Below, one piece after another: positions 55,744 to 64,000 of a stretch of 64,000 nt of DNA (the first letter of the stretch is position 1; the number at the start of each line of letters is the position of its first letter). Below the pieces are notes generated by a model. The model did no database searches and was not told where the DNA came from. It saw nothing but the letters and a program-made list of their open reading frames with translations. The stretch lies in contig NZ_CP040871.1 of the NCBI RefSeq assembly GCF_006337105.1, forward strand, positions 2,870,501-2,934,500, given 5' to 3'. The stretch is from Thermomonas aquatica. Its GTDB lineage: Bacteria; Pseudomonadota; Gammaproteobacteria; Xanthomonadales; Xanthomonadaceae. Position numbers and translations under genes: made by a program.

Positions 55744-57195
55744 ATGCGCGTCAAGGGGATCCGTTTCGAGCAACTGCTGCTGGCCGCCATGCTGCTGGCC
55801 GCGCTTTGCTGGAATCTCGCAAACGCCTCTGAAATCAGGCAGTTGCGCGTGGAAACCGGGGCCACTGGGACGCGTGCCGAGTTCCTGCTGGATCGTGAAG
55901 GCGGCTACAAGCTGATCGGCCTGCGCAACCCCGACCGCCTGGTGGTGGATTTCCCCGAAAGCCGTCTTGGCCGCGGCCTCAGCCTTCCCAAGGCCGCCGG
56001 CGTGGTCAAGGCCGTGCGCAGCGGCCAGCCCGAGCCCGGCACCGTGCGCATCGTGTTCGACCTGGCGAGCAGCGTGGCCGTGCTCAAGCCGCGCATCGAG
56101 CAGTCCGCCGATGGCCCGCGCCTGGTGCTGGAATGGCCGGGCGACGGCGTCGCCGATGTCCAGCCGGCGCCCAAGGCGGCGGATGCGCCGGCACCGGTGC
56201 GCGACCCCATCGCGGAGATCGCCAAGGCCGCGGCGACGAATGCGCCGGCCGTGGCCGCAGCCGGCGACAAGACCGAGCAGTCCGCGACCGTGTCGCAATT
56301 GCCGGGTACGGTCGCCACCGGCGTGCCGACCCGCATCGCCACCGGCAAGCCCGAGCCCGTGATTCCCGCGTCGCAGGCGGAGCAGGCGCCAGTGCCCGCG
56401 CCGCGTCGTTCGATGCAGCCCGGCATGCGGCCGCTGGTGATCGCCATCGATGCCGGCCACGGCGGCCAGGATCCCGGCGCGCACGGCCTGAACGGCACCC
56501 GCGAGAAGGACGTGACCCTGGCGATCGCCCGCGAATTGGCCCGGCAGATCAATGCCACGCAGGGCATGAAGGCCTTCCTGACCCGCGACACCGATGTCTT
56601 CATCCCGCTGGGCCAGCGCGCCCGCCGCGCCAGCGCCAACAAGGCCGACATCTTCCTGTCGATCCATGCGGATGCCGCCGAGAACCGCAATGCCCGCGGC
56701 TCCTCGGTCTACGTGCTGTCCACCCGCGGTGCCTCCTCGCAGCGTGCGCGCTGGCTGGCGGACAAGGAAAACGCGGCCGACGTGATCGGCGGCGAACGCG
56801 TGCGGGTGGTCGACAACACCCTGAAGTCGGTGCTGCTCGACCTCACCCAGAGCGGCAACATGAAGGCCTCGGAAGACGCCGCCAGCCACGTGCTCGGCGG
56901 CCTGAAGCGGGTCGGCAACAACCACAAGCCGGAGATCGAGCGCGCCAATTTCGCCGTGCTGCGCACCTCCGACAAGATGCCGGCGATGCTGGTCGAGACC
57001 GCCTTCATCTCCAACCCGGACGAGGAAAAGCGGCTCATCGACCGCGATTTCCAGCGCACCCTCGCGACCGCGATCCTGGACGGCATCGACGATTATTTCT
57101 CGCGCCAGCCGCCGCCGGGCACGCTGTATGCGGCGCGCGCGCAGGCCCGGCAGGATGGCGGCGTGGCCAGCGTCGGCGCGGGCGGAAGCCCGTAA
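55744..57195 (+). CDS. amiC: N-acetylmuramoyl-L-alanine amidase (AmiC/AmiB type)
   Basis: A 483-residue periplasmic zinc amidase that splits septal peptidoglycan during cell separation. A signal peptide ends near residue 28 (NLANA/SE). An AMIN domain occupies about 30-140 (VETGATGTRAEFLLD), then a Pro/Ala-rich linker, and Amidase_3 from about 225 (VIAIDAGHGGQDPGAHG, REKDVTLAIA, FLSIHADAA, LVETAFISN) with His/Glu zinc ligands. No LysM domain is seen at the C-terminus. The tsaE-amidase-mutL order matches E. coli yjeE-amiB-mutL. Confidence 0.94.
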   Translation: MRVKGIRFEQLLLAAMLLAALCWNLANASEIRQLRVETGATGTRAEFLLDREGGYKLIGLRNPDRLVVDFPESRLGRGLSLPKAAGVVKAVRSGQPEPGTVRIVFDLASSVAVLKPRIEQSADGPRLVLEWPGDGVADVQPAPKAADAPAPVRDPIAEIAKAAATNAPAVAAAGDKTEQSATVSQLPGTVATGVPTRIATGKPEPVIPASQAEQAPVPAPRRSMQPGMRPLVIAIDAGHGGQDPGAHGLNGTREKDVTLAIARELARQINATQGMKAFLTRDTDVFIPLGQRARRASANKADIFLSIHADAAENRNARGSSVYVLSTRGASSQRARWLADKENAADVIGGERVRVVDNTLKSVLLDLTQSGNMKASEDAASHVLGGLKRVGNNHKPEIERANFAVLRTSDKMPAMLVETAFISNPDEEKRLIDRDFQRTLATAILDGIDDYFSRQPPPGTLYAARAQARQDGGVASVGAGGSP

Positions 57196-57226
57196 AGCGC
57201 AAGGGCGCGCACGTTAAACTTGGCGG

Positions 57227-59026
57227 GTGAGCATCCGCCGACTCCCCGATGTCCTGATCAACCAGATCGCCGCCGGCGAAGTGGTCGAGCGTCCCGCGTC
57301 CGTGGTCAAGGAACTGGTCGAGAACGCGCTCGACGCCGGCGCGCAGCGGATCGACATCGAGCTCGAGGAAGGCGGCGTGCGCCTGATCCGCATCCGCGAC
57401 GACGGCGGCGGCATCGATGCGGCCGAATTGCCGTTGGCGGTGCAGCGCCATGCGACCAGCAAGATCGCCAGCATCGACGACCTCGAAGCGGTGGCGACGC
57501 TCGGTTTCCGCGGCGAGGCGCTGCCGTCGGTGGCATCGGTCAGCCGCTTCCGCCTGAGTTCGCGCCGCGACGGCAGCGGGCACGGCGCCATGCTGCAGGT
57601 CGAGGGCGGCAGGGTCGGCGAGGTCGCGCCGCACCCGCATCCGCAAGGCACCACGGTCGAGGTGCGCGACCTGTTCTACAACGTGCCGGCGCGGCGCAAG
57701 TTCCTGCGCGCCGAACGCACCGAGCTCTCGCACATCGAGGAATGGTTGCGCTCGCTGGCGCTGGCGCGGCCGGACGTCGAATTGCGCGTCTCCCACAACG
57801 GCAAGCCATCGCGCCGCTGGAAAAGCGAGGGCCAGCTGCAGAACGGAATGGGGCTCGGCGACGTGCGCCTGCACGAAGCCCTCGGCGAGGACTTCGCGCG
57901 CAATGCGCTGCGCGTGGACCACGCTGGCGCGGGCATGCGCCTGCATGGCTGGATCGCGCAGCCGAGCTACAACCGCGCCAGCGCCGACCAGCAATACCTG
58001 TACGTCAACGGCCGCAGCGTGCGCGATCGCAACGTCTCGCACGCGGTGCGCCAGGCCTTCGCCGACGTGCTGTTCCACGGCCGCCATCCGGCCTACGTAC
58101 TGTTCCTCGAACTCGATCCGCGCGGGGTCGACGTCAACGTGCATCCGGCCAAGCACGAAGTGCGCTTCCGCGAATCGCGGCTGGTCCACGACTTCGTCTA
58201 TCGCACGCTGCATGCGGCGCTGGCGGAAACCCGCGCGGGAAGCGCGGCAATGCCGATGCCGCAGCAACACCCGGCGCAGGCATGGTCGATGCCGGCGCCG
58301 CAGCAGTCGGCGATGGGCCTGCGCGTCAGCGATGCGCCCGCGGCCTATGCCGCGCTGTACGCGCCGCGCGAGGGCGACGCATCGCCCGCGCCCGCGGAAT
58401 CGTTCGCAGCGATGCCGACGCCCGACGATGCGCCGGGCGGCATGCCGCCGCTCGGTTTCGCGATCGCCCAGCTGCACGGCATCTACATCCTGGCCGAGAA
58501 CGCCGACGGACTGATCGTGGTCGACATGCACGCCGCCCACGAGCGCATCGGCTACGAAAAGCTGAAGGCCGCGCACGACGGCGCCGGCCTGCGCACCCAG
58601 CCGCTGCTGGTGCCGGCCGGCATCGCCGTCTCCGAACGCGAGGCCGAAATCGCGGAGCGCGAAGCGGAAACGCTGGCGCAACTCGGCTTCGAGGTGCAGC
58701 GCGGCGGCCCGCAATCGCTGCTGCTGCGCAGCGTGCCGGCGCTGCTCGCGCAGGGCGACGTCGAAGCGTTGCTGCGCGACGTGCTCGCCGACCTGCGCGA
58801 ACACGGCGCGACCCGCCGCGTCGCCGAAACCCGCGACGAACTGCTGGCGACCATGGCCTGCCATGGCGCGGTGCGCGCGAATCGCCGGCTGAGCGTGCCC
58901 GAAATGAACGCCCTGCTGCGCGAGATGGAAGCGACCGAACGCTCCGGGCAATGCAACCATGGCCGTCCCACCTGGACGCGCTTCAACCTGGCGGAGATCG
59001 ATCGATGGTTCCTGCGCGGACGCTGA
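57227..59026 (+). CDS. mutL: DNA mismatch repair protein MutL (with endonuclease motif)
   Basis: MutL couples mismatch recognition by MutS to strand removal. The 599-residue protein has the GHKL ATPase motifs [31 protein letters not shown] and [10 protein letters not shown]. After a Met/Pro/Ala-rich linker (about 335-410) comes the dimerisation domain. That domain carries [12 protein letters not shown] (433-444), fitting the DQHA(X)2E(X)4E endonuclease motif, plus ACHGAVRA and [10 protein letters not shown]. coli MutL lacks these, so this is the nicking type. Start is GTG 57227, with TAAACT ending 6 nt upstream. Confidence 0.96.
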   Translation: MSIRRLPDVLINQIAAGEVVERPASVVKELVENALDAGAQRIDIELEEGGVRLIRIRDDGGGIDAAELPLAVQRHATSKIASIDDLEAVATLGFRGEALPSVASVSRFRLSSRRDGSGHGAMLQVEGGRVGEVAPHPHPQGTTVEVRDLFYNVPARRKFLRAERTELSHIEEWLRSLALARPDVELRVSHNGKPSRRWKSEGQLQNGMGLGDVRLHEALGEDFARNALRVDHAGAGMRLHGWIAQPSYNRASADQQYLYVNGRSVRDRNVSHAVRQAFADVLFHGRHPAYVLFLELDPRGVDVNVHPAKHEVRFRESRLVHDFVYRTLHAALAETRAGSAAMPMPQQHPAQAWSMPAPQQSAMGLRVSDAPAAYAALYAPREGDASPAPAESFAAMPTPDDAPGGMPPLGFAIAQLHGIYILAENADGLIVVDMHAAHERIGYEKLKAAHDGAGLRTQPLLVPAGIAVSEREAEIAEREAETLAQLGFEVQRGGPQSLLLRSVPALLAQGDVEALLRDVLADLREHGATRRVAETRDELLATMACHGAVRANRRLSVPEMNALLREMEATERSGQCNHGRPTWTRFNLAEIDRWFLRGR

Positions 59027-60003
59027 AATTCGCGGCGATGTTGCTGGCAAGCGTCGCCATGCTCGCCGCCTGCAAGCGCGGCCCGGCCGGACCTGCGGCG
59101 CAGGAACAGACTGCGCAGGCCGCGCGCGAGGCCAGGGAGTTCGCGCGGGTCCAGTACCTGTGGCGGGCCAAGCGGGTGATCGACCTGAGCCGGCCGGACG
59201 GCTGGACCAGCCTGGTCGGCCTGCACTGGCTGGATCCCGGCGCGCACCGCGTCGGCAGCGGCGCCGACAACGGCATCCGCACCAGCATGGGGCCGGAGCA
59301 CCTTGGCGTGTTCACGGTGCGCGGCAAGCAGGTCGGCTTCGTGCCGGATGCGCTGGTGACGGTGGACGGAAAACCGCAGATCGGCGCAACCAACTTGCGC
59401 ATCGACAGCGACCCGCAAGGCGCCAGCCAACTGGTGTTCGATGGCGGCAAGGGATTGGCCACCGTGATCGAGCGCGGCGGCCGCCTGGCGCTGCGGATCA
59501 AGCATGCGGATGCGGAGAGCCGGGTGAAGTTCGCCGGCCTGCAATATTGGGTGGGCGGGCGCGACTGGCAGATCCCTGCGAAATTCATCGCGCATCCGCC
59601 GGGCAAGACCCTGCCGATCGCCAACATCATCGGCACCACCGACCACATCCCGAATCCAGGCATGGTGGAGTTCGAGCGCGGCGGCAAGACCTATCGCCTG
59701 GAAGCGCTGGACGAAGGCGAGGGCACGCTGTTCCTGGTGTTCGCCGATCGCACCAGCGGCCACGGCAGCTACGGTGCCGGGCGTTTCCTCGATGCGCCGA
59801 TGCCGGACAAGCAGGGCCGGCTGGTGCTCGACTTCAACCAGAGCTACAACCCGCCCTGCGCGTTCACCCCGTTCGCGACCTGTCCGCTGCCGCCGCCGGA
59901 GAACCGGCTGGATCTCGCCATCCAGGCGGGCGAGCGCGACTACCGCAAGCCCCAAGCCGTCCCCCACGATCCTGCGCGGCAGGATCCCCCGACCGAAGGA
60001 TGA
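59005..60003 (+). CDS. DUF1684 lipoprotein
   Basis: A 332-residue lipoprotein (signal peptide with MLAAC lipobox, Cys23 from ATG 59005) of the DUF1684 family, function unknown. Typical motifs are [15 protein letters not shown] near the N-terminus and [20 protein letters not shown] followed by [15 protein letters not shown] near the C-terminus. ATG 59005 lies inside mutL (22-nt overlap); ATG 59038 also leaves a lipoprotein signal and is an alternative. The stop overlaps the next gene by 4 nt (ATGA). Confidence 0.88.
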   Translation: MVPARTLKFAAMLLASVAMLAACKRGPAGPAAQEQTAQAAREAREFARVQYLWRAKRVIDLSRPDGWTSLVGLHWLDPGAHRVGSGADNGIRTSMGPEHLGVFTVRGKQVGFVPDALVTVDGKPQIGATNLRIDSDPQGASQLVFDGGKGLATVIERGGRLALRIKHADAESRVKFAGLQYWVGGRDWQIPAKFIAHPPGKTLPIANIIGTTDHIPNPGMVEFERGGKTYRLEALDEGEGTLFLVFADRTSGHGSYGAGRFLDAPMPDKQGRLVLDFNQSYNPPCAFTPFATCPLPPPENRLDLAIQAGERDYRKPQAVPHDPARQDPPTEG

Positions 60004-60956
60004 TCGACTTGAAATCCCGCCTGCTTTGCCTCGCCCTGGCGACCACGCTGGCCTTGCCCGCCGCCTTCGCCGAACAGCCGTCCGCGGCAGCGGCAGCGGC
60101 AGCGCAGCCGCCGCAACGGCCCTTGTTGTGGAAGGTGTCGGATGCCGACAACAGCGTCTACCTGCTCGGTTCGTTCCACTTGTTGAAGCAGGACGACTAT
60201 CCGCTGCCGAAGGAGATCGACGCCGCCTTCGACGATGCCGAGTCGCTGTTGTTCGAGGTCGATCCGCGCGAGATGAGCGCGCCGGAAACGGCGGCGATCA
60301 TCCAGAAATACGCGGCCTACGCGGATGGCAAGAGCCTGAGTACGGTGCTGCCGAAACCGACGCTGGACAAGCTGGGCAACCTGCTTGCGCTGACCGGCGG
60401 TTCGGTGCAGATGCTGGAGCAGAGCGAGCCGTGGATGGTGAGCCTGAGCCTGGTGCTCGGCATCACCAATGCGATGGGCTTCAAGGCCGACCTCGGCCTC
60501 GATCGCAACCTGATGGCGCGCGCGGCCGCGGCCAACAAGCCGACCGCGGGCCTGGAGACCATCGAAGACCAGATGAAGGCGATGGACAGCGTGCCCTACG
60601 CCGAGCAGGCGGATGGGCTGGACGAGTTCCTGGGCGACCCGAAGCAGGCGATCAAGCAGATGCAGGACATGCATGGCTGGTGGCGCAGCGGCGACGTGGC
60701 CAGGCTCGACGACGGCATGCGCGCGGACATGGCGCGCAAGACCCCCGAGTCCTACAAGCTGCTGGATGTGGATCGCAACAATGCCTGGCTGCCGAAGGTC
60801 GAGGCGCGACTGAAGGACTCCAAGAGCGACGACACCCTGGTGGTGGTCGGCAGCCTGCACCTGCTCGGCGAGGACGGACTGGTCGAGAAACTGCGTGCGA
60901 AGGGCTACGCGGTCGAGCGCGTCTGCGAGGGCTGCGAGGCGCCCGCCGCGAACTGA
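60000..60956 (+). CDS. GumN/TraB-family secreted protein
   Basis: A 318-residue exported protein of the TraB/PrgY/GumN family, related to TIKI metalloproteases. A signal peptide ends near residue 24 (PAAFA/EQ), then an Ala-rich linker, the first GxxH-type motif YLLGSFHLL, a conserved Glu stretch LLFEVDPREM, GLDRNLMARAAAANKPTAGLET, and the second motif VVVGSLHLLGEDG. The two His motifs fit a metal site, but activity is unproven in bacteria. It is not part of a xanthan (gum) cluster. It converges on the rnfB-like gene with a 4-bp gap. Confidence 0.88.
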   Translation: MIDLKSRLLCLALATTLALPAAFAEQPSAAAAAAAQPPQRPLLWKVSDADNSVYLLGSFHLLKQDDYPLPKEIDAAFDDAESLLFEVDPREMSAPETAAIIQKYAAYADGKSLSTVLPKPTLDKLGNLLALTGGSVQMLEQSEPWMVSLSLVLGITNAMGFKADLGLDRNLMARAAAANKPTAGLETIEDQMKAMDSVPYAEQADGLDEFLGDPKQAIKQMQDMHGWWRSGDVARLDDGMRADMARKTPESYKLLDVDRNNAWLPKVEARLKDSKSDDTLVVVGSLHLLGEDGLVEKLRAKGYAVERVCEGCEAPAAN

Positions 60957-60960
60957 GCCC

Positions 60961-61392
60961 TCAGGCGGGTGGCTGCATGACGATGCAGTCCACCGGGCAG
61001 GCCGGGATGCACAGCTCGCAACCGGTGCACAGCGGCTCGATCACCACGTGCATGTGCTTGCTGGCGCCGACGATGGCGTCGACGGGGCAGGCCTGGATGC
61101 ATTTGGTGCAGCCGATGCAATCGGCTTCGATGACGGCCGCGACCAGCGGACGTTTGTGCTCGCCGCGCGAACGGTCGAACGGCTTCGCGTCGACGCCGAG
61201 CAACTTCGCCAGCGCGCGTGCGCCGGCATCGCCGCCGGGCGGGCAATGGTCGATGCCGGCCTCGCCGCGCGCCATCGCTTCGGCATACGGGCGGCAACCG
61301 TCGTAGCCGCATTGCCCGCACTGGGTTTGCGGCAGGATGCGGTCGAGGCGTTCGACCAGTTCGACGGAGCCCAGCGGCGCGCGCGCGCTCAC
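60961..61392 (-). CDS. RnfB-like soluble iron-sulfur protein
   Basis: A 143-residue protein with the RnfB Fe-S module [16 protein letters not shown] followed by CPPGG, then two 4Fe-4S ferredoxin motifs [18 protein letters not shown] and [17 protein letters not shown]. The N-terminal membrane anchor of true RnfB/RsxB is missing and no other rnf gene is present, so it probably acts as a soluble electron carrier. The GTG start overlaps the metG stop (GTGA), implying co-translation. Confidence 0.85.
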   Translation of the reverse strand: MSARAPLGSVELVERLDRILPQTQCGQCGYDGCRPYAEAMARGEAGIDHCPPGGDAGARALAKLLGVDAKPFDRSRGEHKRPLVAAVIEADCIGCTKCIQACPVDAIVGASKHMHVVIEPLCTGCELCIPACPVDCIVMQPPA

Positions 61393-63452
61393 TTCACCGG
61401 CATGCCCGGTTGCGCGCCGGCATCGGCATCCAGCAACGAGAGCCCGCCGCCGTCGAAGCCGGCCGACAGGATCATCCCTTCGCTGGTGCCGAAGCGCATC
61501 TTGCGCGGGGCGAGATTGGCGATGAACACCACGTTGCGGCCCACCAGTTTGTCTGGCTCGCCGTAGCTGGCGCGGATGCCGGAGAAGATCTGCCGCTGGC
61601 CGAGCTCGCCGGCATCCAGCAGGAAGCGCAGCAGCTTGTCCGAGCCTTCCACGAAGCCGCATTCCAGCACCCTGCCGATGCGCAGGTCGAGTTTGGCGAA
61701 ATCGTCGATGCCGATGTGCGCCGGCGCGTTCGGGTCCTGCTTCGCGACGGGCGCGGCTTCGGGCTTCTTCGCGGGCGCGGCCTGCGCAACAGGTGCGGCG
61801 GCGAGGGTGTCCTTGCTGGCGTCGATCATGGCGTCGATGTGCTTGGGGTCGATGCGGGTGAACAGCGGGGCATAGGGCTTGATGCCGCGCGCGGCCAACG
61901 GCGCAGCGAGATCGTCCCAGCGCGATACCGGGGCGTCGAGGAAGGCTTCCGCTTGCAGCGTGGTGCGCGGCAGCACCGGCTTCAGCGCCGCGGCCAATAC
62001 CCGGAACAGGTTCAGGCCCTGGGTGCAGACGGCCTGCAGTTCGGCATCGGCGCCGTCCTGCTTGGCCAGCACCCACGGCTTCCTTTCGTCGATGTACTTG
62101 TTGGCCTCGTCGGCCAGGGCCATGGCCGAGCGCAGCGCGGCGGCGGCCTCGTTGCGTTCGTAGGCGGCGGTGATGCCGGCGAGTTCGGCCACGAAGCGAT
62201 CGTACTGCGCGGGATCCGGCAGGGATGCCGCCAGCTGGCCGTCGAAGCGCTTCTCGATGAAACCCGCGCAACGGCTGGCCAGGTTGACGAACTTGCCGAC
62301 GATGTCGCTGTTCACCCGCGCGATGAAGTCGGACAGGTTGAGGTCGAGATCGTCGACGCCGCCGGAAGTCTTGCAGGCGAAGTAGTAGCGCAGCGCTTCC
62401 GGATCCAGCCCGGCCTCGAGGTAGGTGCGCGCCATCACGAAGGTGCCGCGCGACTTGCTCATCTTGGCGCCGTCCACGGTCAGGTAGCCGTTGACGTGCA
62501 GCCGGGTCGGCGCACGATGGCCGGAGCCGTGCAGCACCGCCGGCCAGAACAGGCCGTGGAAATTGACGATGTCCTTGCCGATGAAGTGATGCAACTCGGC
62601 ATCGCTGCCTGCGCGCAGGTAGGCGTCGAAGTCGAGGCCGCGTGCCGCGCACAGCGCCTGGAAGCTGGACAGGTAGCCGATCGGCGCGTCCAGCCAGACG
62701 TAGAAGTATTTGCCCGGCGTGCCGGGGATCTCGAAGCCGAAATAGGGCGCATCGCGCGAGATGTCCCAGGCGCGCAGGCCGCCTTCGGCATCCAGCCACT
62801 CGCGCAGCTTGGCCTTGACCCCGGGAACGGCGACATCGCCTTCCAGCCACTGGCGCAGGAAGGCCTCGAAGCGGCCGACCTCGAAGAAGAAATGCTCGGA
62901 ATCGCGCAGCTCGGGCGTTGCGCCGGAGATGACCGACTTCGGTTCCTTGAGTTCGGTCGGCGCATAGGTGGCGCCGCAGTGTTCGCAATTGTCGCCGTAC
63001 TGGTCGGGCGTGCCGCAGTTCGGGCAGATGCCCTTGACGTAGCGGTCGGGCAGGAACATGCCCTTGTCCGGGTCGTAGAACTGCTGCACCGAGCGATGGC
63101 CGATATGGCCGTTGGCCTCGAGCGATGCGTAGATCGATTCGGTCAGCGCGCGGTTGCGCGCCGAATTGGTGGAATCGTAGTGGTCGAAGGCCACGCCGAA
63201 GTCGGCGAAGTCGCGCTCGTGCCCGGCCTGGATATTGGCGATGAAGGCTTCCGGCGTCACGCCTGCCTTTTCGGCGGCGAGCATGATCGGCGTGCCGTGG
63301 GTGTCGTCGGCGCAGACGTAGTGCACCGTGTCGCCGGCCATGCGCCGCGCGCGCACCCAGATGTCGGCCTGGACATAGCCCACCAGGTGGCCGAGGTGGA
63401 GCGGGCCATTGGCGTAGGGCAGGGCATTGGTGACGAGCGCGGTGCGGGGCAT
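61389..63452 (-). CDS. metG: Methionine-tRNA ligase
   Basis: MetRS charges initiator and elongator tRNA-Met. The 687-residue enzyme has the HIGH motif [15 protein letters not shown], a zinc knuckle ([17 protein letters not shown]), the KMSKS motif [11 protein letters not shown], and a C-terminal tRNA-binding OB domain ([17 protein letters not shown] to GMILSAG) after an Ala/Lys/Pro linker. ATG 63452 ([16 protein letters not shown]) is the family start; the in-frame extension to 63617 crosses the neighbouring terminator. Confidence 0.97.
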   Translation of the reverse strand: MPRTALVTNALPYANGPLHLGHLVGYVQADIWVRARRMAGDTVHYVCADDTHGTPIMLAAEKAGVTPEAFIANIQAGHERDFADFGVAFDHYDSTNSARNRALTESIYASLEANGHIGHRSVQQFYDPDKGMFLPDRYVKGICPNCGTPDQYGDNCEHCGATYAPTELKEPKSVISGATPELRDSEHFFFEVGRFEAFLRQWLEGDVAVPGVKAKLREWLDAEGGLRAWDISRDAPYFGFEIPGTPGKYFYVWLDAPIGYLSSFQALCAARGLDFDAYLRAGSDAELHHFIGKDIVNFHGLFWPAVLHGSGHRAPTRLHVNGYLTVDGAKMSKSRGTFVMARTYLEAGLDPEALRYYFACKTSGGVDDLDLNLSDFIARVNSDIVGKFVNLASRCAGFIEKRFDGQLAASLPDPAQYDRFVAELAGITAAYERNEAAAALRSAMALADEANKYIDERKPWVLAKQDGADAELQAVCTQGLNLFRVLAAALKPVLPRTTLQAEAFLDAPVSRWDDLAAPLAARGIKPYAPLFTRIDPKHIDAMIDASKDTLAAAPVAQAAPAKKPEAAPVAKQDPNAPAHIGIDDFAKLDLRIGRVLECGFVEGSDKLLRFLLDAGELGQRQIFSGIRASYGEPDKLVGRNVVFIANLAPRKMRFGTSEGMILSAGFDGGGLSLLDADAGAQPGMPVK

Positions 63453-63494
63453 CGGGAGTACGCGTGCGGAGCGGTCGGCAATTATTGCATGGCA

Positions 63495-63518
63495 ACAAAA
63501 AACCCCGGCAAACCGGGG
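63495..63518 (-). terminator. Rho-independent terminator of the DUF2147 gene
   Basis: On the minus strand a CCCCGG/CCGGGG stem (6 bp) with TTTG loop is followed by TTTTTTG. It separates the DUF2147 gene from metG. Confidence 0.85.
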
Positions 63519-63543
63519 CTTCGCATGCGGCCGGCGGCGCGCC

Positions 63544-63972
63544 CTACTGCCGCACCCAGACCTGCTGCCGGCAGATGAAGGCGATGCAGCCGGACATGCC
63601 GAGCTTGCGCCCGCCATCCAGCAATTCCAGCTTGGACTTGTAGGTCTTGCCGTTGTTCGGGTCGAGCACGTGGCCGCCGGCCCATTTGCGATTGCCGTCG
63701 GGCTTCAGGCCCCACAGGATGACCATGCCCTTGATCGGCTTGTCGTGGTTGGCGCCTGAGCATTCCTTGCAGGCCGGGTTCGGGCCGTCCTTGAGGTCGA
63801 GGATCTCGGCGACCTTGCCGGCGTAGCTGCCATCCCTGGCCTGGTAGATCTCGACCACGGATTTGGCCTTGCCGCTGGCGTCGTCGATGGTCTTCCAGCG
63901 GCCTGCCGGCGACTCCTGCGCCTGTACCAGCAGCGGGAGGGACAGCAGTGCGATCAGGGCGATGGCGCGCAT
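63544..63972 (-). CDS. DUF2147 family secreted protein
   Basis: A 142-residue exported protein. The signal peptide ends near residue 19 (LLVQA/QE). The mature DUF2147 domain has AGRWKTIDDASGKAKSVVEI, a Cys pair in NPACKEC and GHVLDPNNGKTYKSKLEL, ending GMSGCIAFICRQQVWVR. The family is common in Gram-negative bacteria and of unknown function, with a calycin-like beta-barrel expected. Only 28 bp upstream lie in the window, so its promoter is not visible. Confidence 0.88.
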   Translation of the reverse strand: MRAIALIALLSLPLLVQAQESPAGRWKTIDDASGKAKSVVEIYQARDGSYAGKVAEILDLKDGPNPACKECSGANHDKPIKGMVILWGLKPDGNRKWAGGHVLDPNNGKTYKSKLELLDGGRKLGMSGCIAFICRQQVWVRQ

Positions 63973-64000
63973 CGGGTTTCCTTCGGTCGAAATGGAAACG

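Noticed and set aside
57220..59004. Apparent 927-residue frame over mutL joined to the DUF1684 lipoprotein
   Set aside because: The mutL-overlapping part is a shadow frame; the lipoprotein signal peptide marks the true start at 59005 or 59038.
60000..60956. Membership of the GumN-like gene in a xanthan cluster
   Set aside because: No glycosyltransferase, polymerase or export genes are adjacent; family names alone do not support it.

Overview
The window reads as a chromosomal segment of a high-GC gammaproteobacterium of the Xanthomonadaceae (Lysobacter, Luteimonas, Thermomonas or Xanthomonas relatives). The evidence is the order pncC-lexA-recA-recX-alaS-csrA, a LexA operator of the xanthomonad TTAGTAGTA type, a starch/maltodextrin locus with a TonB-Xanth-Caul type receptor and an XgtA-like alpha-glucosidase, and an intact Entner-Doudoroff operon. 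No genus can be fixed from the sequence alone.

Layout. 1-10.7 kb: the 5' part of mutS (cut by the edge), a TonB-dependent receptor of unknown substrate, then the SOS/recombination block pncC-lexA-recA-recX followed by alaS and csrA. 10.7-11.3 kb: tRNA-Ser(GCU), tRNA-Arg(ACG) and a 139-bp tandem duplication that starts inside the tRNA-Arg 3' end. 11.3-26.3 kb: an alpha-glucan utilisation locus: a LacI-type regulator, a lipoprotein alpha-amylase, an MFS sugar symporter, a GH13_23 alpha-glucosidase, a secreted pullulanase-like GH13, a GH97 alpha-glucosidase, a secreted esterase and a TonB-dependent receptor. Two nearly identical CG-centred 14-mers in the two control regions are likely operators. 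26.3-32.0 kb: a tightly overlapping zwf-pgl-edd-glk-eda operon that would burn the glucose released by that locus. 32.2-33.9 kb: fabA-fabB.

33.9-40.4 kb: an alpha/beta hydrolase divergent from a translationally coupled run of oxidoreductase, acyl-CoA dehydrogenase, SDR, APH-type kinase, histidine phosphatase and SDR. The dehydrogenase-SDR-kinase trio resembles the pieces used for 4-hydroxyacyl-CoA catabolism. 40.4-44.5 kb, minus strand: gcvR, bcp, phoH-PIN, a DUF1275 membrane protein and thiD. 44.7-46.1 kb: dapA and a short BamC-like lipoprotein. 46.2-52.4 kb: a 7Fe ferredoxin, tRNA-Glu(CUC), then pcnB-folK-panB-panC-panD-pgi (RNA polyadenylation, folate and pantothenate synthesis, glycolysis).

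52.4-64.0 kb: a 110-nt hairpin element, queG divergent from nnr, then tsaE-amiC-mutL, a DUF1684 lipoprotein and a GumN/TraB-family protein. These converge on metG with a soluble RnfB-like ferredoxin, and a DUF2147 protein closes the window. Gene density is very high, with many 1-4 nt start/stop overlaps. Several genes (lexA, queG, nnr, mutL, amiC, the hydrolase) carry a -10-like hexamer only about 6-9 nt before the start codon, suggesting leaderless transcripts. I saw no transposase, integrase, CRISPR array, restriction or toxin-antitoxin cassette. Nothing here is clearly a wholly new system; the most distinctive items are the kinase/acyl-CoA dehydrogenase cluster, the shared operators of the glucan locus, the tRNA-Arg duplication and the hairpin element.
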